The notes under the pieces are model-generated. The model was given only the letters and a program-made list of their open reading frames with translations, made no database searches and had not been told where the DNA came from. A stretch of 64,000 nucleotides of DNA from the NCBI GenBank assembly GCA_016858145.1, contig JAEHOE010000007.1, positions 806,001 to 870,000 on the forward strand. The letters are read 5' to 3'. Position 1 is the stretch's first letter. Each line of letters opens with the position of its first letter. This DNA comes from Edaphochlamys debaryana. Its lineage: Eukaryota > Chlorophyta > Chlorophyceae > Chlamydomonadales. Positions 34,935 through 45,557 of this stretch are shown piece after piece. The translations under genes were made by a program, and so were the position numbers.

Positions 34935-37900
34935 TACATCTGGTCGAGCCCTTTCATGAACAGGGTCCCCAGACATGCCCTCGCATTGGGGAAGAAGGCT
35001 GGGTAAGGTACTAGCCGGGTGGTGGCGTGATGAGGGTGGCTGTGTGGTTGGGATCGGCAAAGGGGTGGCTGGAGAGCCCTACCCCTATCGAACACGGCCA
35101 AAGCAGCTCCTGCATTGCACTCCGAAACACATCCGGTCGAGCCCTTTCACCAGTAGGCTCCCGAGACATACCCCAGCACTGGGGCAGAAGGCTGGGTGAG
35201 GCGGTGGTCAGATGGTGGCGTGGTGGGGGTGGCTGTGTGGTTCGAATGGGGTGGCTGGAGAGCCCTACCCCTATCGAACACGGCCAAAGCAGCTCTTGCA
35301 TTGCACTGCGACCACATCCGGTCGAGCCCTTTCACCAATAGGCTCCCCAGACATGCCCTAGCACTGGGGCAGAAGGCTGAGTGAGGCGGTGGTCAGATGG
35401 TGGCGTGGTGGGGGTGGATGTGTGGATGGGATGGGGTGGCTGGAGAGCCCTACCCCTATCGAACACGGCCAAAGCAGCTCCTGCATTGCACTCCGAAACA
35501 CATCCGGTCGAGCCCTTTCACCAGTAGGCTCCCGAGACATACCCCAGCACTGGGGCAGAAGGCTGGGTGAGGCGGTGGTCAGATGGTGGCGTGGTGGGGG
35601 TGGCTGTGTGGTTCGAATGGGGTGGCTGGAGAGCCCTACCCCTATCGAACACGGCCAAAGCAGCTCTTGCATTGCACTGCGACCACATCCGGTCGAGCCC
35701 TTTCACCAATAGGCTCCCCAGACATGCCCTAGCACTGGGGCAGAAGGCTGAGTGAGGCGGTGGTCAGATGGTGGCGTGGTGGGGGTGGATGTGTGGATGG
35801 GATGGGGTGGCTGGAGAGCCCTACCCCTATCGAACACGGCCAAAGCAGCTCCTGCATTGCACTCCGAAACACATCCGGTCGAGCCCTTTCACCAGTAGGC
35901 TCCCGAGACATACCCCAGCACTGGGGCAGAAGGCTGGGTGAGGCGGTGGTCAGATGGTGGCGTGGTGGGGGTGGATGTGTGGTTCGAATGGGGTGGCTGG
36001 AGAGCCCTACCCCTATCGAACACGGCCAAAGCAGCTCTTGCATTGCACTGCGACCACATCCGGTTGAGCCCTTTCACCAATAGGCTCCCCAGACATGCCC
36101 TAGCACTGGGGCAGAAGGCTGAGTGAGGCGGTGGTCAGATGGTGGCGTGGTGGGGGTGGATGTGTGGATGGGATGGGGTGGCTGGAGAGCCCTACCCCTA
36201 TCGAACACGGCCAAAGCAGCTCCTGCATTGCACTCCGACCACATCCGGTCGAGCCCTTTCACCAGTAGGCTCCCGAGACATACCCCAGCACTGGGGCAGA
36301 AGGCTGGGTGAGGCGGTGGTCAGATGGTGGCGTGGTGGGGGTGGCTGTGTGGTTCGAATGGGGTGGCTGGAGAGCCCTACCCCTATCGAACACGGCCAAA
36401 GCAGCTCTTGCATTGCACTGCGACCACATCCGGTCGAGCCCTTTCACCAATAGGCTCCCCAGACATGCCCTAGCACTGGGGCAGAAGGCTGAGTGAGGCG
36501 GTGGTCAGATGGTGGCGTGGTGGGGGTGGATGTGTGGATGGGATGGGGTGGCTGGAGAGCCCTACCCCTATCGAACACGGCCAAAGCAGCTCCTGCATTG
36601 CACTCCGAAACACATCCGGTCGAGCCCTTTCACCAGTAGGCTCCCGAGACATACCCCAGCACTGGGGCAGAAGGCTGGGTGAGGCGGTGGTCAGATGGTG
36701 GCGTGGTGGGGGTGGCTGTGTGGTTCGAATGGGGTGGCTGGAGAGCCCTACCCCTATCGAACACGGCCAAAGCAGCTCTTGCATTGCACTGCGACCACAT
36801 CCGGTCGAGCCCTTTCACCAATAGGCTCCCCAGACATGCCCTAGCACTGGGGCAGAAGGCTGAGTGAGGCGGTGGTCAGATGGTGGCGTGGTGGGGGTGG
36901 ATGTGTGGATGGGATGGGGTGGCTGGAGAGCCCTACCCCTATCGAACACGGCCAAAGCAGCTCCTGCATTGCACTCCGACCACATCCGGTCGAGCCCTTT
37001 CACCAGTAGGCTCCCGAGACATACCCCAGCACTGGGGCAGAAGGCTGGGTGAGGCGGTGGTCAGATGGTGGCGTGGTGGGGGTGGATGTGTGGATGGGAT
37101 GGGGTGGCTGGAGAGCCCTACCCCTATCGAACACGGCCAAAGCAGCTCCTGCATTGCACTCCGAAACACATCCGGTCGAGCCCTTTCACCAGTAGGCTCC
37201 CGAGACATACCCCAGCACTGGGGCAGAAGGCTGGGTGAGGCGGTGGTCAGATGGTGGCGTGGTGGGGGTGGCTGTGTGGTTCGAATGGGGTGGCTGGAGA
37301 GCCCTACCCCTATCGAACACGGCCAAAGCAGCTCTTGCATTGCACTGCGACCACATCCGGTCGAGCCCTTTCACCAATAGGCTCCCCAGACATGCCCTAG
37401 CACTGGGGCAGAAGGCTGAGTGAGGCGGTGGTCAGATGGTGGCGTGGTGGGGGTGGATGTGTGGATGGGATGGGGTGGCTGGAGAGCCCTACCCCTATCG
37501 AACACGGCCAAAGCAGCTCCTGCATTGCACTCCGAAACACATCCGGTCGAGCCCTTTCACCAGTAGGCTCCCGAGACATACCCCAGCACTGGGGCAGAAG
37601 GCTGGGTGAGGCGGTGGTCAGATGGTGGCGTGGTGGGGGTGGATGTGTGGTTCGAATGGGGTGGCTGGAGAGCCCTACCCCTATCGAACACGGCCAAAGC
37701 AGCTCTTGCATTGCACTGCGACCACATCCGGTCGAGCCCTTTCACCAATAGGCTCCCCAGACATGCCCTAGCACTGGGGCAGAAGGCTGAGTGAGGCGGT
37801 GGTCAGATGGTGGCGTGGTGGGGGTGGATGTGTGGATGGGATGGGGTGGCTGGAGAGCCCTACCCCTATCGAACACGGCCAAAGCAGCTCCTGCATTGCA

Positions 37901-39302
37901 CTCCGACCACATCCGGTCGAGCCCTTTCACCAGTAGGCTCCCGAGACATACCCCAGCACTGGGGCAGAAGGCTGGGTGAGGCGGTGGTCAGATGGTGGCG
38001 TGGTGGGGGTGGATGTGTGGTTCGAATGGGGTGGCTGGAGAGCCCTACCCCTATCGAACACGGCCAAAGCAGCTCCTGCATTGCACTCCGAAACACATCC
38101 GGTCGAGCCCTTTCACCAGTAGGCTCCCGAGACATACCCCAGCACTGGGGCAGAAGGCTGGGTGAGGCGGTGGTCAGATGGTGGCGTGGTGGGGGTGGCT
38201 GTGTGGTTCGAATGGGGTGGCTGGAGAGCCCTACCCCTATCGAACACGGCCAAAGCAGCTCTTGCATTGCACTGCGACCACATCCGGTCGAGCCCTTTCA
38301 CCAATAGGCTCCCCAGACATGCCCTAGCACTGGGGCAGAAGGCTGAGTGAGGCGGTGGTCAGATGGTGGCGTGGTGGGGGTGGATGTGTGGATGGGATGG
38401 GGTGGCTGGAGAGCCCTACCCCTATCGAACACGGCCAAAGCAGCTCCTGCATTGCACTCCGAAACACATCCGGTCGAGCCCTTTCACCAGTAGGCTCCCG
38501 AGACATACCCTAGCACTGGGGCAGAAGGCTGGGTGAGGCGGTGGTCAGATGGTGGCGTGGTGGGGGTGGATGTGTGGTTCGAATGGGGTGGCTGGAGAGC
38601 CCTACCCCTATCGAACACGGCCAAAGCAGCTCTTGCATTGCACTGCGACCACATCCGGTCGAGCCCTTTCACCAATAGGCTCCCCAGACATGCCCTAGCA
38701 CTGGGGCAGAAGGCTGAGTGAGGCGGTGGTCAGATGGTGGCGTGGTGGGGGTGGATGTGTGGATGGGATGGGGTGGCTGGAGAGCCCTACCCCTATCGAA
38801 CACGGCCAAAGCAGCTCCTGCATTGCACTCCGACCACATCCGGTCGAGCCCTTTCACCAGTAGGCTCCCGAGACATACCCCAGCACTGGGGCAGAAGGCT
38901 GGGTGAGGCGGTGGTCAGATGGTGGCGTGGTGGGGGTGGATGTGTGGATGGGATGGGGTGGCTGGAGAGCCCTACCCCTATCGAACACGGCCAAAGCAGC
39001 TCCTGCATTGCACTCCGACCACATCCGGTCGAGCCCTTTCACCAGTAGGCTCCCGAGACATACCCCAGCACTGGGGCAGAAGGCTGGGTGAGGCGGTGGT
39101 CAGATGGTGGCGTGGTGGGGGTGGATGTGTGGATGGGATGGGGTGGCTGGAGAGCCCTACCCCTATCGAACACGGCCAAAGCAGCTCTTGCATTGCACTG
39201 CGACCACATCCGGTCGAGCCCTTTCACCAATAGGCTCCCCAGACATGCCCTAGCACTGGGGCAGAAGGCTGAGTGAGGCGGTGGTCAGATGGTGGCGTGG
39301 TG
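34935..39302. repeat. 185/186-bp satellite array, left block (about 23 monomers)
   Basis: Head-to-tail monomers share 'gagccctacccctatcgaac', 'cacatccggtcgagcccttt' and 'ggtggtcagatggtggcgtg'. Two main monomer types mostly alternate. Type A has gatgggatgg, cactccg, agtaggctcccgagacatac and ggctgggtg. Type B has ttcgaatgg, cactgcg, aataggctccccagacatgc and ggctgagtg. A monomers with gaaacacatcc are 186 bp and those with gaccacatcc are 185 bp, so the common dimer is 371 bp. The first monomer (34,935-35,120) is clearly diverged, while later ones are nearly identical, as expected when edges decay and the centre is homogenised. The array stops at 39,302 inside a monomer, where the mobile element begins. 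Open frames through it follow from its composition and are not treated as genes. Confidence 0.95.
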
Positions 39303-39340
39303 CCCTATGGCACTACTTGAGTCCGTAATGGGGGGGTAGA
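39303..39340 (+). repeat. Left terminal inverted repeat (38 bp) with GTG target duplication
   Basis: Begins CCCTATGGCACTACTTGAGT and continues CCGTAATGGGGGGGTAGA. It is identical to the reverse complement of 55190-55227. The target duplication GTG is at 39300-39302. The sequence CACTA itself occurs from the ninth base of the repeat. Confidence 0.95.
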
Positions 39341-39356
39341 GTCCCTTGTCCTCCGT

Positions 39357-39482
39357 AACCCCCCCCCCCCTTTACGGCCACCCCACCGTAGCCCATCGTA
39401 GCCCCCCCCCCCTTTACGGCCACCCCACCGTAGCCCATCGTAGCCCCCCCCCCCTTTACGGCCACCCCACCGTTGCCCACCA
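39357..39482. repeat. Left subterminal tandem repeat, 42-bp unit, three copies
   Basis: Units carry tttacggccaccccaccgta followed by a C-run; tttacgg starts at 39371, 39413 and 39455. Subterminal repeats of this sort are typical binding platforms for CACTA accessory proteins (family knowledge); binding here is inference. Confidence 0.8.
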
Positions 39483-39979
39483 TAGCCCTTCCCTCCGTAG
39501 CCCCTCTTCGCGCCTTTCGCGCCTTTCGCGACGTCCTCGACAGACGCCTTCATGTGCTCGTACACTTCTGGAACTCGCCTGGGCGCCTTCTTATAGCTCA
39601 AGTTGCCGCTGCCAGGTTGTTATCACCACACATCACGTCTTCGACGCGTATCCCCAACGCTGCACCCTGCTCCTGCCCCTCGCGCGTCGCTCGCGTCCAA
39701 GTAATTCAAGTAAGCGCGGGCTTTGTTTGCTCTTGAGTGCTCTCCGTTGTTGCCTGGCTGCACTGGCTTGCAGCCATCGCTGCCTGCTCTGGCTCGCTGT
39801 AGAGGAGCACGCCCGTTCCACAGCCTCCCTAGCCCCTAGCCCGCGGTTGCTCCTGCTCACGGACCCCCCCGTTATCTCTGCCTCCCTGAGCTTTTAAGCC
39901 AGCATCGGAAGGCCTTATCCCCCACAGCCCCCAACCCCGCGGCCGCTTTCCCACTCTCCTTGCCTTCTCCCCCAGAGAA

Positions 39980-40863
39980 ATGGCACACGAGGTGGACTCC
40001 CACGTTATTGCCGCAGGCACGGATACTCACTGGATGATCCGCCCCGGCACTCCCCTGGGAGGCAACCACGGCCTCAAGCTGCGACAGCCTGCCCGCTGCT
40101 CCATTGGTTCTGTCCTCCGCCGGAGCGGCCCCATCACGCCCCTATTCAGGATTCAGGACGTTTACGCCGCCTCCCTGATTCCCAAGAACGCCCAGGGCGT
40201 TCACCCGGTCAAGGTCAGTCGCCTATCTTTGTTCAGCGCTGGCCAGCCATACGTTGCGTCTGGCCCTCATGGGGTCTCCAAAAGGGCCAGCAAAGGCAGT
40301 AGAGACCTTCCGATCCTACAGATCTCCCCCCCCCCTCCCTTACCATCCGCTCACAGGCCTGGATTCCCGCCGGCAACGTCACCATCGGCACCCTGTACGC
40401 AGGCGGCCACGTCGACCCGGACTGCTTCTTCTGCGAGATCAGCTACGAGGACCTGGTGTCCCGGCTGCGCCTCGAGCTGCCCTTTGTCAAGCTGTCTGAC
40501 CACGACCTCGAGCGCTGCACCCCCATTCTCTGCCCCCACACCAGGGCCTGGGGCCTGCTAAGCGAGAACCGCAGTCACGCGTTCCTGCACCCCGAACCCC
40601 GCTCGGTCCCCTGGCCCACCACCAGCACCGTGGAGGGGCTCATCTGGGTAGAGCGCGTGTCCCTGACCTACGCTCCCATCTTCACCAACGCCCTCACCGA
40701 CCCCGTCGTCCTGGACCGCCTGCCCTCGCACCTGGGCATCTGGTACCCCGAGGGAGGGGTGGACGCCCCCCCCATGGAGGAGGGCGCTGCCGTGCAGGGC
40801 GCCGTGCTGCAGGTTGACCCCGCCGATGGCGAGGCCGAGGCTGAGGCCGAGGCCATGGCATAG
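39980..40863 (+). CDS. Unknown transposon-encoded protein, 246 aa
   Basis: Two exons, 39980-40213 and 40357-40863, joined in phase 0 at VHPVK-AWIPAGNVTIG. The protein starts MAHEVDSHVIAAGTD. It has a compact, ordered-looking body (TLYAGGHVDPDCFFCEISYE, LELPFVKLSDHDLERCTPIL, GLIWVERVSLTYAPIFTNAL) and an acidic tail (DGEAEAEAEAMA). Two Cys in DCFFC and later single Cys do not make a clear zinc site. I recognise no family. cccccag stands five bases before the ATG and could be the 3' end of a 5'-UTR intron. It is the leftmost gene of the element, reads inward from the left end, and converges with the JmjC-like gene. The retained frame and canonical introns argue for real selection, but the function is unknown. 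Confidence 0.7.
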
Positions 40864-41496
40864 TAGCCATATGCATAATAGCAGCTGAAGCTTGTCCTGA
40901 GCGCAAGAGGTACTTGCACTTGGAGGATGGGATGGATGGATGGGCCAAGAGGGCCCCGGGCGCCTTTTGGTTGTTGGCATTTGGCGCAGGAACTTTTCGG
41001 AGCCAAGGCATGTTTTGTGGTGGCATGGCATTATGGACGTCAATGAGTGGCTTGGGAAGCGTTGAGGGCCGGCAAGATCTGGTCTGGGGCGGGCTGGAGC
41101 GGCTTGGGCGGGGCGCAGGATTGCAGGATGTTGGCAAGACACGGACGTATGGATGCAGCACTAATGATGTTAAAGCCTGTGTCCTGTCGGTGCCCCTATA
41201 CATGTGTCCACTCTCCTGCTCCTGCTCACCACAGCCCATCACAGCCCTTCATTGTTTATGTGCCCTGCCTTACACTCCAGGCATAGCGTGTTCAGCTTAA
41301 TGCACTACCACGGGCCCTTAAGCGTAACCATTCCTTGTCATGCCACGCACGTTAGTTCTTCCGCTGCTCCCATCATCCTCATTTCCCACACCAAAGCCAC
41401 GCTAGACATCCGAATGTTAACAGGCGTCCAACCACCATATGTTGGCCGGAAGAAGCGTGCCTAATGCACCGAAAGCCCCTGAGGCCCCCCACGTAA
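40864..41496. other. Convergent 3' region inside the element
   Basis: Between the stop codons of the 246-aa gene and the JmjC-like gene. A TTACA (TGTAA on the minus strand, the usual poly(A) signal of volvocine algae) lies at 41270-41274, 223 bp past the JmjC-like stop, and may be its signal. No further gene is seen. Confidence 0.4.
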
Positions 41497-43649
41497 TCAC
41501 AGGACCCTCGCCAACGCCACTACATTTTTGGTCACCAGTTTTTCGAGGTACGTATAGTCGAATCCATAGTATGAAATGAGGCCCTGAGTGGCCAGGAAAC
41601 GAGGGAGCCAGAAGAGGGGCCCTGCCATCCTTAGGTCGGCCACCTCCCACGCCACCTTGACATTGCTGTTGACGTTGGTGACCTGGTGGGCCCACCCCGG
41701 GGGCACTTCCACCAGGTCAGCGTGCTTCTGGTCCACCACCCGCACATGCTCCTCCCCGAACTCCTCCACACATGCGTCAATGCCCTCCTGTGTGAGGTGA
41801 GGCTGCATCACCCAGGTCGGAGTAGGCGCCCAGGGTGTGCGGTTGCGGCGCTCCCACTTCACCTTCTTAGCCCCTCCCTTCTTCCCCTTCAGCCCCACCA
41901 CCCACTCGTTGAATTTTGAGATTATTGCAGGGCTGATGAACACCCAGCGTGCAAGCACCGCACCAGGAGGCACGTGCCATGCTGCAAACGCGACATTCTT
42001 TGCCCCCGCACGATCTATGTGGAAAGCCGAGAAGGTCACTCCTCCCCGCCCAACAATTATGAGCACGATCATCGACCAAGGCGACACGTCCCTCCCCGGG
42101 GCGCCCCCGCCAGACTCCACCTCGTCCCACAGCGTCTTGATCACCCAGTACAGGATGGACTTCTCTCGCTTCTGCGGCGGGCAGTCGTAGTTGAAGCTGC
42201 GGTAGATCTTGCAATTCGAGTCCTCCGCCAGGCAGCTCCCCACTGCCGCGGCTCCTCCCTCCTCAACCAGCGCACTGCAAGAGGGACACGGGGGGGTGGG
42301 GGTGGGGTGGGGGGCGCGGGAGCAGACGGAGAAGGTCGTTGGAGGGAAGGGGGCGGGGAGGACACCCAGGTTGGTAGTACTACCGAGCACAAGAGCCGGG
42401 CAAAGCATGGGTGTGGTCAGCAAGGTTGGGCCAGAGGCTCCTGAACTTCCCAATCCAACCTTCCAACACACCTGAACTCTGGGTCCTTCTCCTCCTTCAC
42501 AAGCCTCGCCAACGCACAGTTGCCCCACAGCGTCATCTCCGCCTCCATCATCTCTGGCGTCCACCGTGGCGCTCCACGCTCAGGTAGCAGGCATTGTAGC
42601 TCCTCGACAGCGCCCAGCTCAGACAGGACAGGGTAGACGCTACAGGACAGGAACCGCAAGCACAGAAGCAGCTTGGCCTCTTCAGCCTAGCATGCCCTCA
42701 CTGTTCCCTCCCACCCCCAATCCTGCGCTCTACTCTTTCCCCTGACCACAGTGTCCCACCCACCTTGGTGGCGTATTAGCCAAGTTGGTCGGCTTGAAGG
42801 GGATGTTACCGATGTGGTAGGCGTTGAGCACCTTCCTGTACTCAGGGGACGGGCAGTGTAGGCACGAGTCAGGCACGTACCCATTCCTTCCCCTTCGTCC
42901 CCTCTTCATTCCCCTCTCACCCGCCCTGCCCCCCCCCCTCCCCGCGTTACGCACTCGAGCGCATCCAACTCTTCCTTCTCGGCGATGCAGAAGCGCTGCA
43001 GGCAGAAGCCCTCCTCCTCCGCTCTCTGGGCTGCCACAACGGGAGCGCACGCCCAGCACCACCACTCCGAGCCCTCCTCCTGATACCCAATCGCCTCCTT
43101 GCTGGGCTGTGCGAACACTACAAGCGCACACTTGGCCGCGCACAAAGCGCACGTCCACTCGCCACCCTCGCTCTGATTGTTCTCTCGCCTGATGATGCTC
43201 TCCCTACGCAGCTCGTCTACTGAGTGCCTGCCCTTGCCCTGTCCCAGCATAGTCCCCACAGCAGCGACCAGTGCGTATGACTCCTCCCGGTGGCGCGCCT
43301 CGTCCTCCCGGCCTGGCGGCAGCTTGATGTGCCGGACGATTTTCGCTGCGTGAGACCCGTAGCGGGCCTCCCACTGCTCGATGCAGCAATCGCTGGCAAG
43401 GACAGGGTCCAGGTCGGCGTTGGGAGCGTCGTCGTCAAGAAACGACGCCAGCATCCGCTTGCTGGTGGGCTTCCGGCACAGCTTCTCCGCTACATGTTGG
43501 CCTATGTGGTCTTTGCAGAACAGCTTAACACTCGACCTGATGTTGTTGGGGTCCTGTAGGCAGAGGTCCGGGCAAGCGCACATTGTGTACGCGGCCCGCC
43601 GCCCGCACTTCTGTGCGCCGCACTGCACGAAGCAGTAGTCCTTTGACAT
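41497..43649 (-). CDS. Zinc-finger and JmjC-like protein encoded in the transposon, 573 aa
   Basis: Exons 43649-42951, 42840-42764, 42639-42472 and 42274-41497 are phase-consistent. The N-terminal 60 residues are Cys/His-rich (CFVQCGAQKCGRRAAYTMCAC ... LFCKDHIGQHVAEKLC). A second Cys cluster sits at the end of exon 1 (WTCALCAAKCALVVF ... WWCWACAPVV). The C-terminal domain resembles a JmjC double-stranded beta-helix: VTFSAFHIDRAGAKNVAFAA gives H-x-D, and EVPPGWAHQVTNVNSNVKVAWE gives the distal His in a P-G-W-x-H-x-V-x-N setting. That is the expected Fe(II) triad of 2-oxoglutarate-dependent oxygenases, which in this family demethylate histones or hydroxylate proteins. The 2OG-binding Lys was not assigned. 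If active, the protein could alter chromatin at the element or its satellite target. The activity is inference; the fold is a motif-based call. It is divergently paired with the HNH-like gene. Confidence 0.72.
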
Positions 43650-43725
43650 GTTGCTATGATATTGGGTAGCCTATGTGCAGTAGGGTGCTTTAGAGAGGCG
43701 ACCAGTCCCTGTGCCGTACCGGCGA

Positions 43726-43772
43726 CCCCATTACGGAGGGTGCAAGGCTTCCTTGCACCCTCCGTAATGGGG
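43726..43772. repeat. Perfect palindrome with 22-bp arms in the divergent promoter region
   Basis: The left arm 43726-43747 (ccccattacggagggtgcaa then gg) and the right arm 43751-43772 are exact reverse complements around a 3-bp loop, ctt. Related half-copies follow to about 43,866 (ttgcaccccccgtag, ccgttacggagggtgcaagg). The arm contains CCATTACGGA, the reverse complement of TCCGTAATGG in both TIRs. It lies between the divergent starts of the JmjC-like (43649) and HNH-like (44075) genes. Confidence 0.9.
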
Positions 43773-44074
43773 GGTGCAGCGCAGCCTTGCACCCCCCGTA
43801 GACCTCCCGCGCCCCGTTACCCCCCGTTACGGAGGGTGCAAGGCACCCTTGTGCCCCCCGTAGCCTCCCCGCACCCCGTTACCCCCCCCCCCCACCTTTC
43901 CTCCTGCCTTGTCCGCCCTGGGGCGCCGTACACAAAGTCCATGCAAGCCCGCGAAATTTAAGTTGCCGCACTTCAGCGTGAGTCCCACAAGCAACTGCTC
44001 GTGCATGTGTTGAAGCAGCGCCAGACACACACGCCCCCCATCGCCCCCAATACGCCAAGCCCTCCGTGCCCGCT

Positions 44075-45131
44075 ATGTCGTCGACTCCTCGCTCTTCAGC
44101 TTTCGGCGACCTGGTAACGGAGCTGCAGACCGTCCCCACAGATGAGACTAAGTGAGTGCAGGGTGTGCAGTGAATTCAGGGTGTATTTTGAGCTGGGAAG
44201 GCCGCTAGCCTCCACGGCACGCTATTACCGAACTCGCCTCCTCGCCACCCTCGCACCTCACCCCCGCCCCCCTTCCCCCCACAGCTGTCCCCCTCGTACC
44301 TTCAAGGGCATCAACTACCTTTGCGAGGATTCCCGCTTCAGGTCTGAGAAGAATTTCCAGGAGGCCAAGACGGCTATCCGCGCCTATCTGAGCGGCATCC
44401 CTGGAGTCCTCCTGCCTCCGTGCATCCCCTCCTGGATTGTACGTGACGCCATCAACACCACCCCCTCTTACTTCGAGAATAAGAAGGGCTCGGGGCGCTA
44501 CGTCATGGACATGCAGAAGTGCAAGGACCTGAAGCGCATCATGAGGGCCAATTTCATCCGCCAGAAGATGCGCCTCGAGTTCAAGCCGTTCCCGTGGGCG
44601 CCCGTGCCTGTTCCCAGCTCCATGGAGCCCATGCCCACTGCGAACCTCACCCTGCTGATGGCTCCACCGCCCGCACCCATCCCCGCACACCCTCTGCTGG
44701 GTCCAGCCGCCTCGTCCACCACTGAGGGCCCCTCGCCCGCTCTGGCCCCCGCCCCTCCGCCCTCCGCTCCGCCCTCCGCTCCGCCCTCCGCGTCCACGCG
44801 CCTCCGTGTTCCCCCCGTGCTCCGTCCCTCCTACCGTGACATTGCATACCGTGTCTCGCCCACGGGTGAGGTGTGGGGCCCGAGGGGACACGCCCTTCTT
44901 CACCGTGGCCACCACAGCCGCGTCATGGTGAGGATCCGCGGTGAGGCGGCCCGCCTTGACATGATTGTGGCGCACGCCTGGCTGGGCAACGGCTCTCTCC
45001 TGCACCGCCCCGGTTACAACGTCTTCCACATCGACGGCAACCGCTTCAACAACAACGCCAGCAACCTCATCGTGGCCACCAAGCAGCAGGCCAGGTGGCT
45101 AAAGGCGAAGCGGTACCGCTTCCTGGTGTAA
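44075..45131 (+). CDS. HNH-endonuclease-like protein encoded in the transposon, 307 aa
   Basis: Two exons: 44075-44151 (MSSTPRSSAFGDLVTELQTV...) and 44285-45131, joined in phase 2 at DETN-CPPRTFKGINYLCEDS. An N-terminal globular part (about residues 30-120, KNFQEAKTAIRAYLSGIPGV ... FENKKGSGRYVMD) is unidentified. A Pro/Ala/Ser linker follows, with three repeats of SAPP. The C-terminal domain (about 225-300) reads IAYRVSPTGEVWGPRG, then MVRIRGEAARLDMIVAHAWLG, then YNVFHIDGNRFNNNASNLIV. This is the layout of NUMOD4/HNH_3-type endonucleases, where H-I-D-G-N-x-x-N-N holds the catalytic metal site. The usual paired His-His is Phe-His here, so activity is uncertain. An HNH enzyme could help excision or target cutting, or be a captured homing-type gene. 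The TGTAA at 45128-45132 overlaps the stop codon. Confidence 0.75.
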
Positions 45132-45143
45132 AGAGCAGTAACC

Positions 45144-45454
45144 GTATGCATAGCACCATATGGTCCGCTGGCGCAAGGGTGTCAGCATGCAGGGTGGTGG
45201 ACAGGATGGCAGTAACTGTGTGTGTTTGGTCTGGCTGCGGGCTGGTGATGCCAAGCAGCAACGAGGTCTAGTTAGAGGGATGCAAGTGCGCTGGCTGCGG
45301 TATGGCAGAGATTTGAGCGACGGCCCTTGACGGTTGGGTGCACCGTTTCCTTATGTGGGGCACTGGAACTGTATGCATAGAACCAGATGGTCTGCTGGCA
45401 CAAGGGTGTCAGCATGCAGGGTGGCGGACAGGACGGCTGCGGGCTGGTGATGCC
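45144..45454. repeat. Direct duplication downstream of the HNH-like gene
   Basis: 45144-45252 and 45371-45454 start with gtatgcatag(c/a)acca and end with gggctggtgatgcc, 227 bp apart. The second copy lacks an internal segment of roughly 25 bp. They probably belong to the same expansion that produced the adjacent 94-bp array. Confidence 0.75.
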
Positions 45455-45557
45455 CTTTTGCTTGAGAAGTGGATTGAGCGGCTTGACAGAGATTCGAGCA
45501 GAACTGTAACGGGCTCAACATTAGTGCTGCCCCCTTCGATCGTTCCCATCTGCCCCC

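Noticed and set aside
35236..35250. ggttcgaat in satellite monomers looks like a tRNA T-loop.
   Set aside because: No matching acceptor, D-arm or anticodon arm at tRNA spacing; only some monomer types carry it.
39303..39340. Element boundary at the internal CACTA word (39311) rather than at CCCTATGG.
   Set aside because: The inverted identity extends outward to CCCTATGG at both ends, and only the outer boundary leaves a target duplication that restores the satellite.
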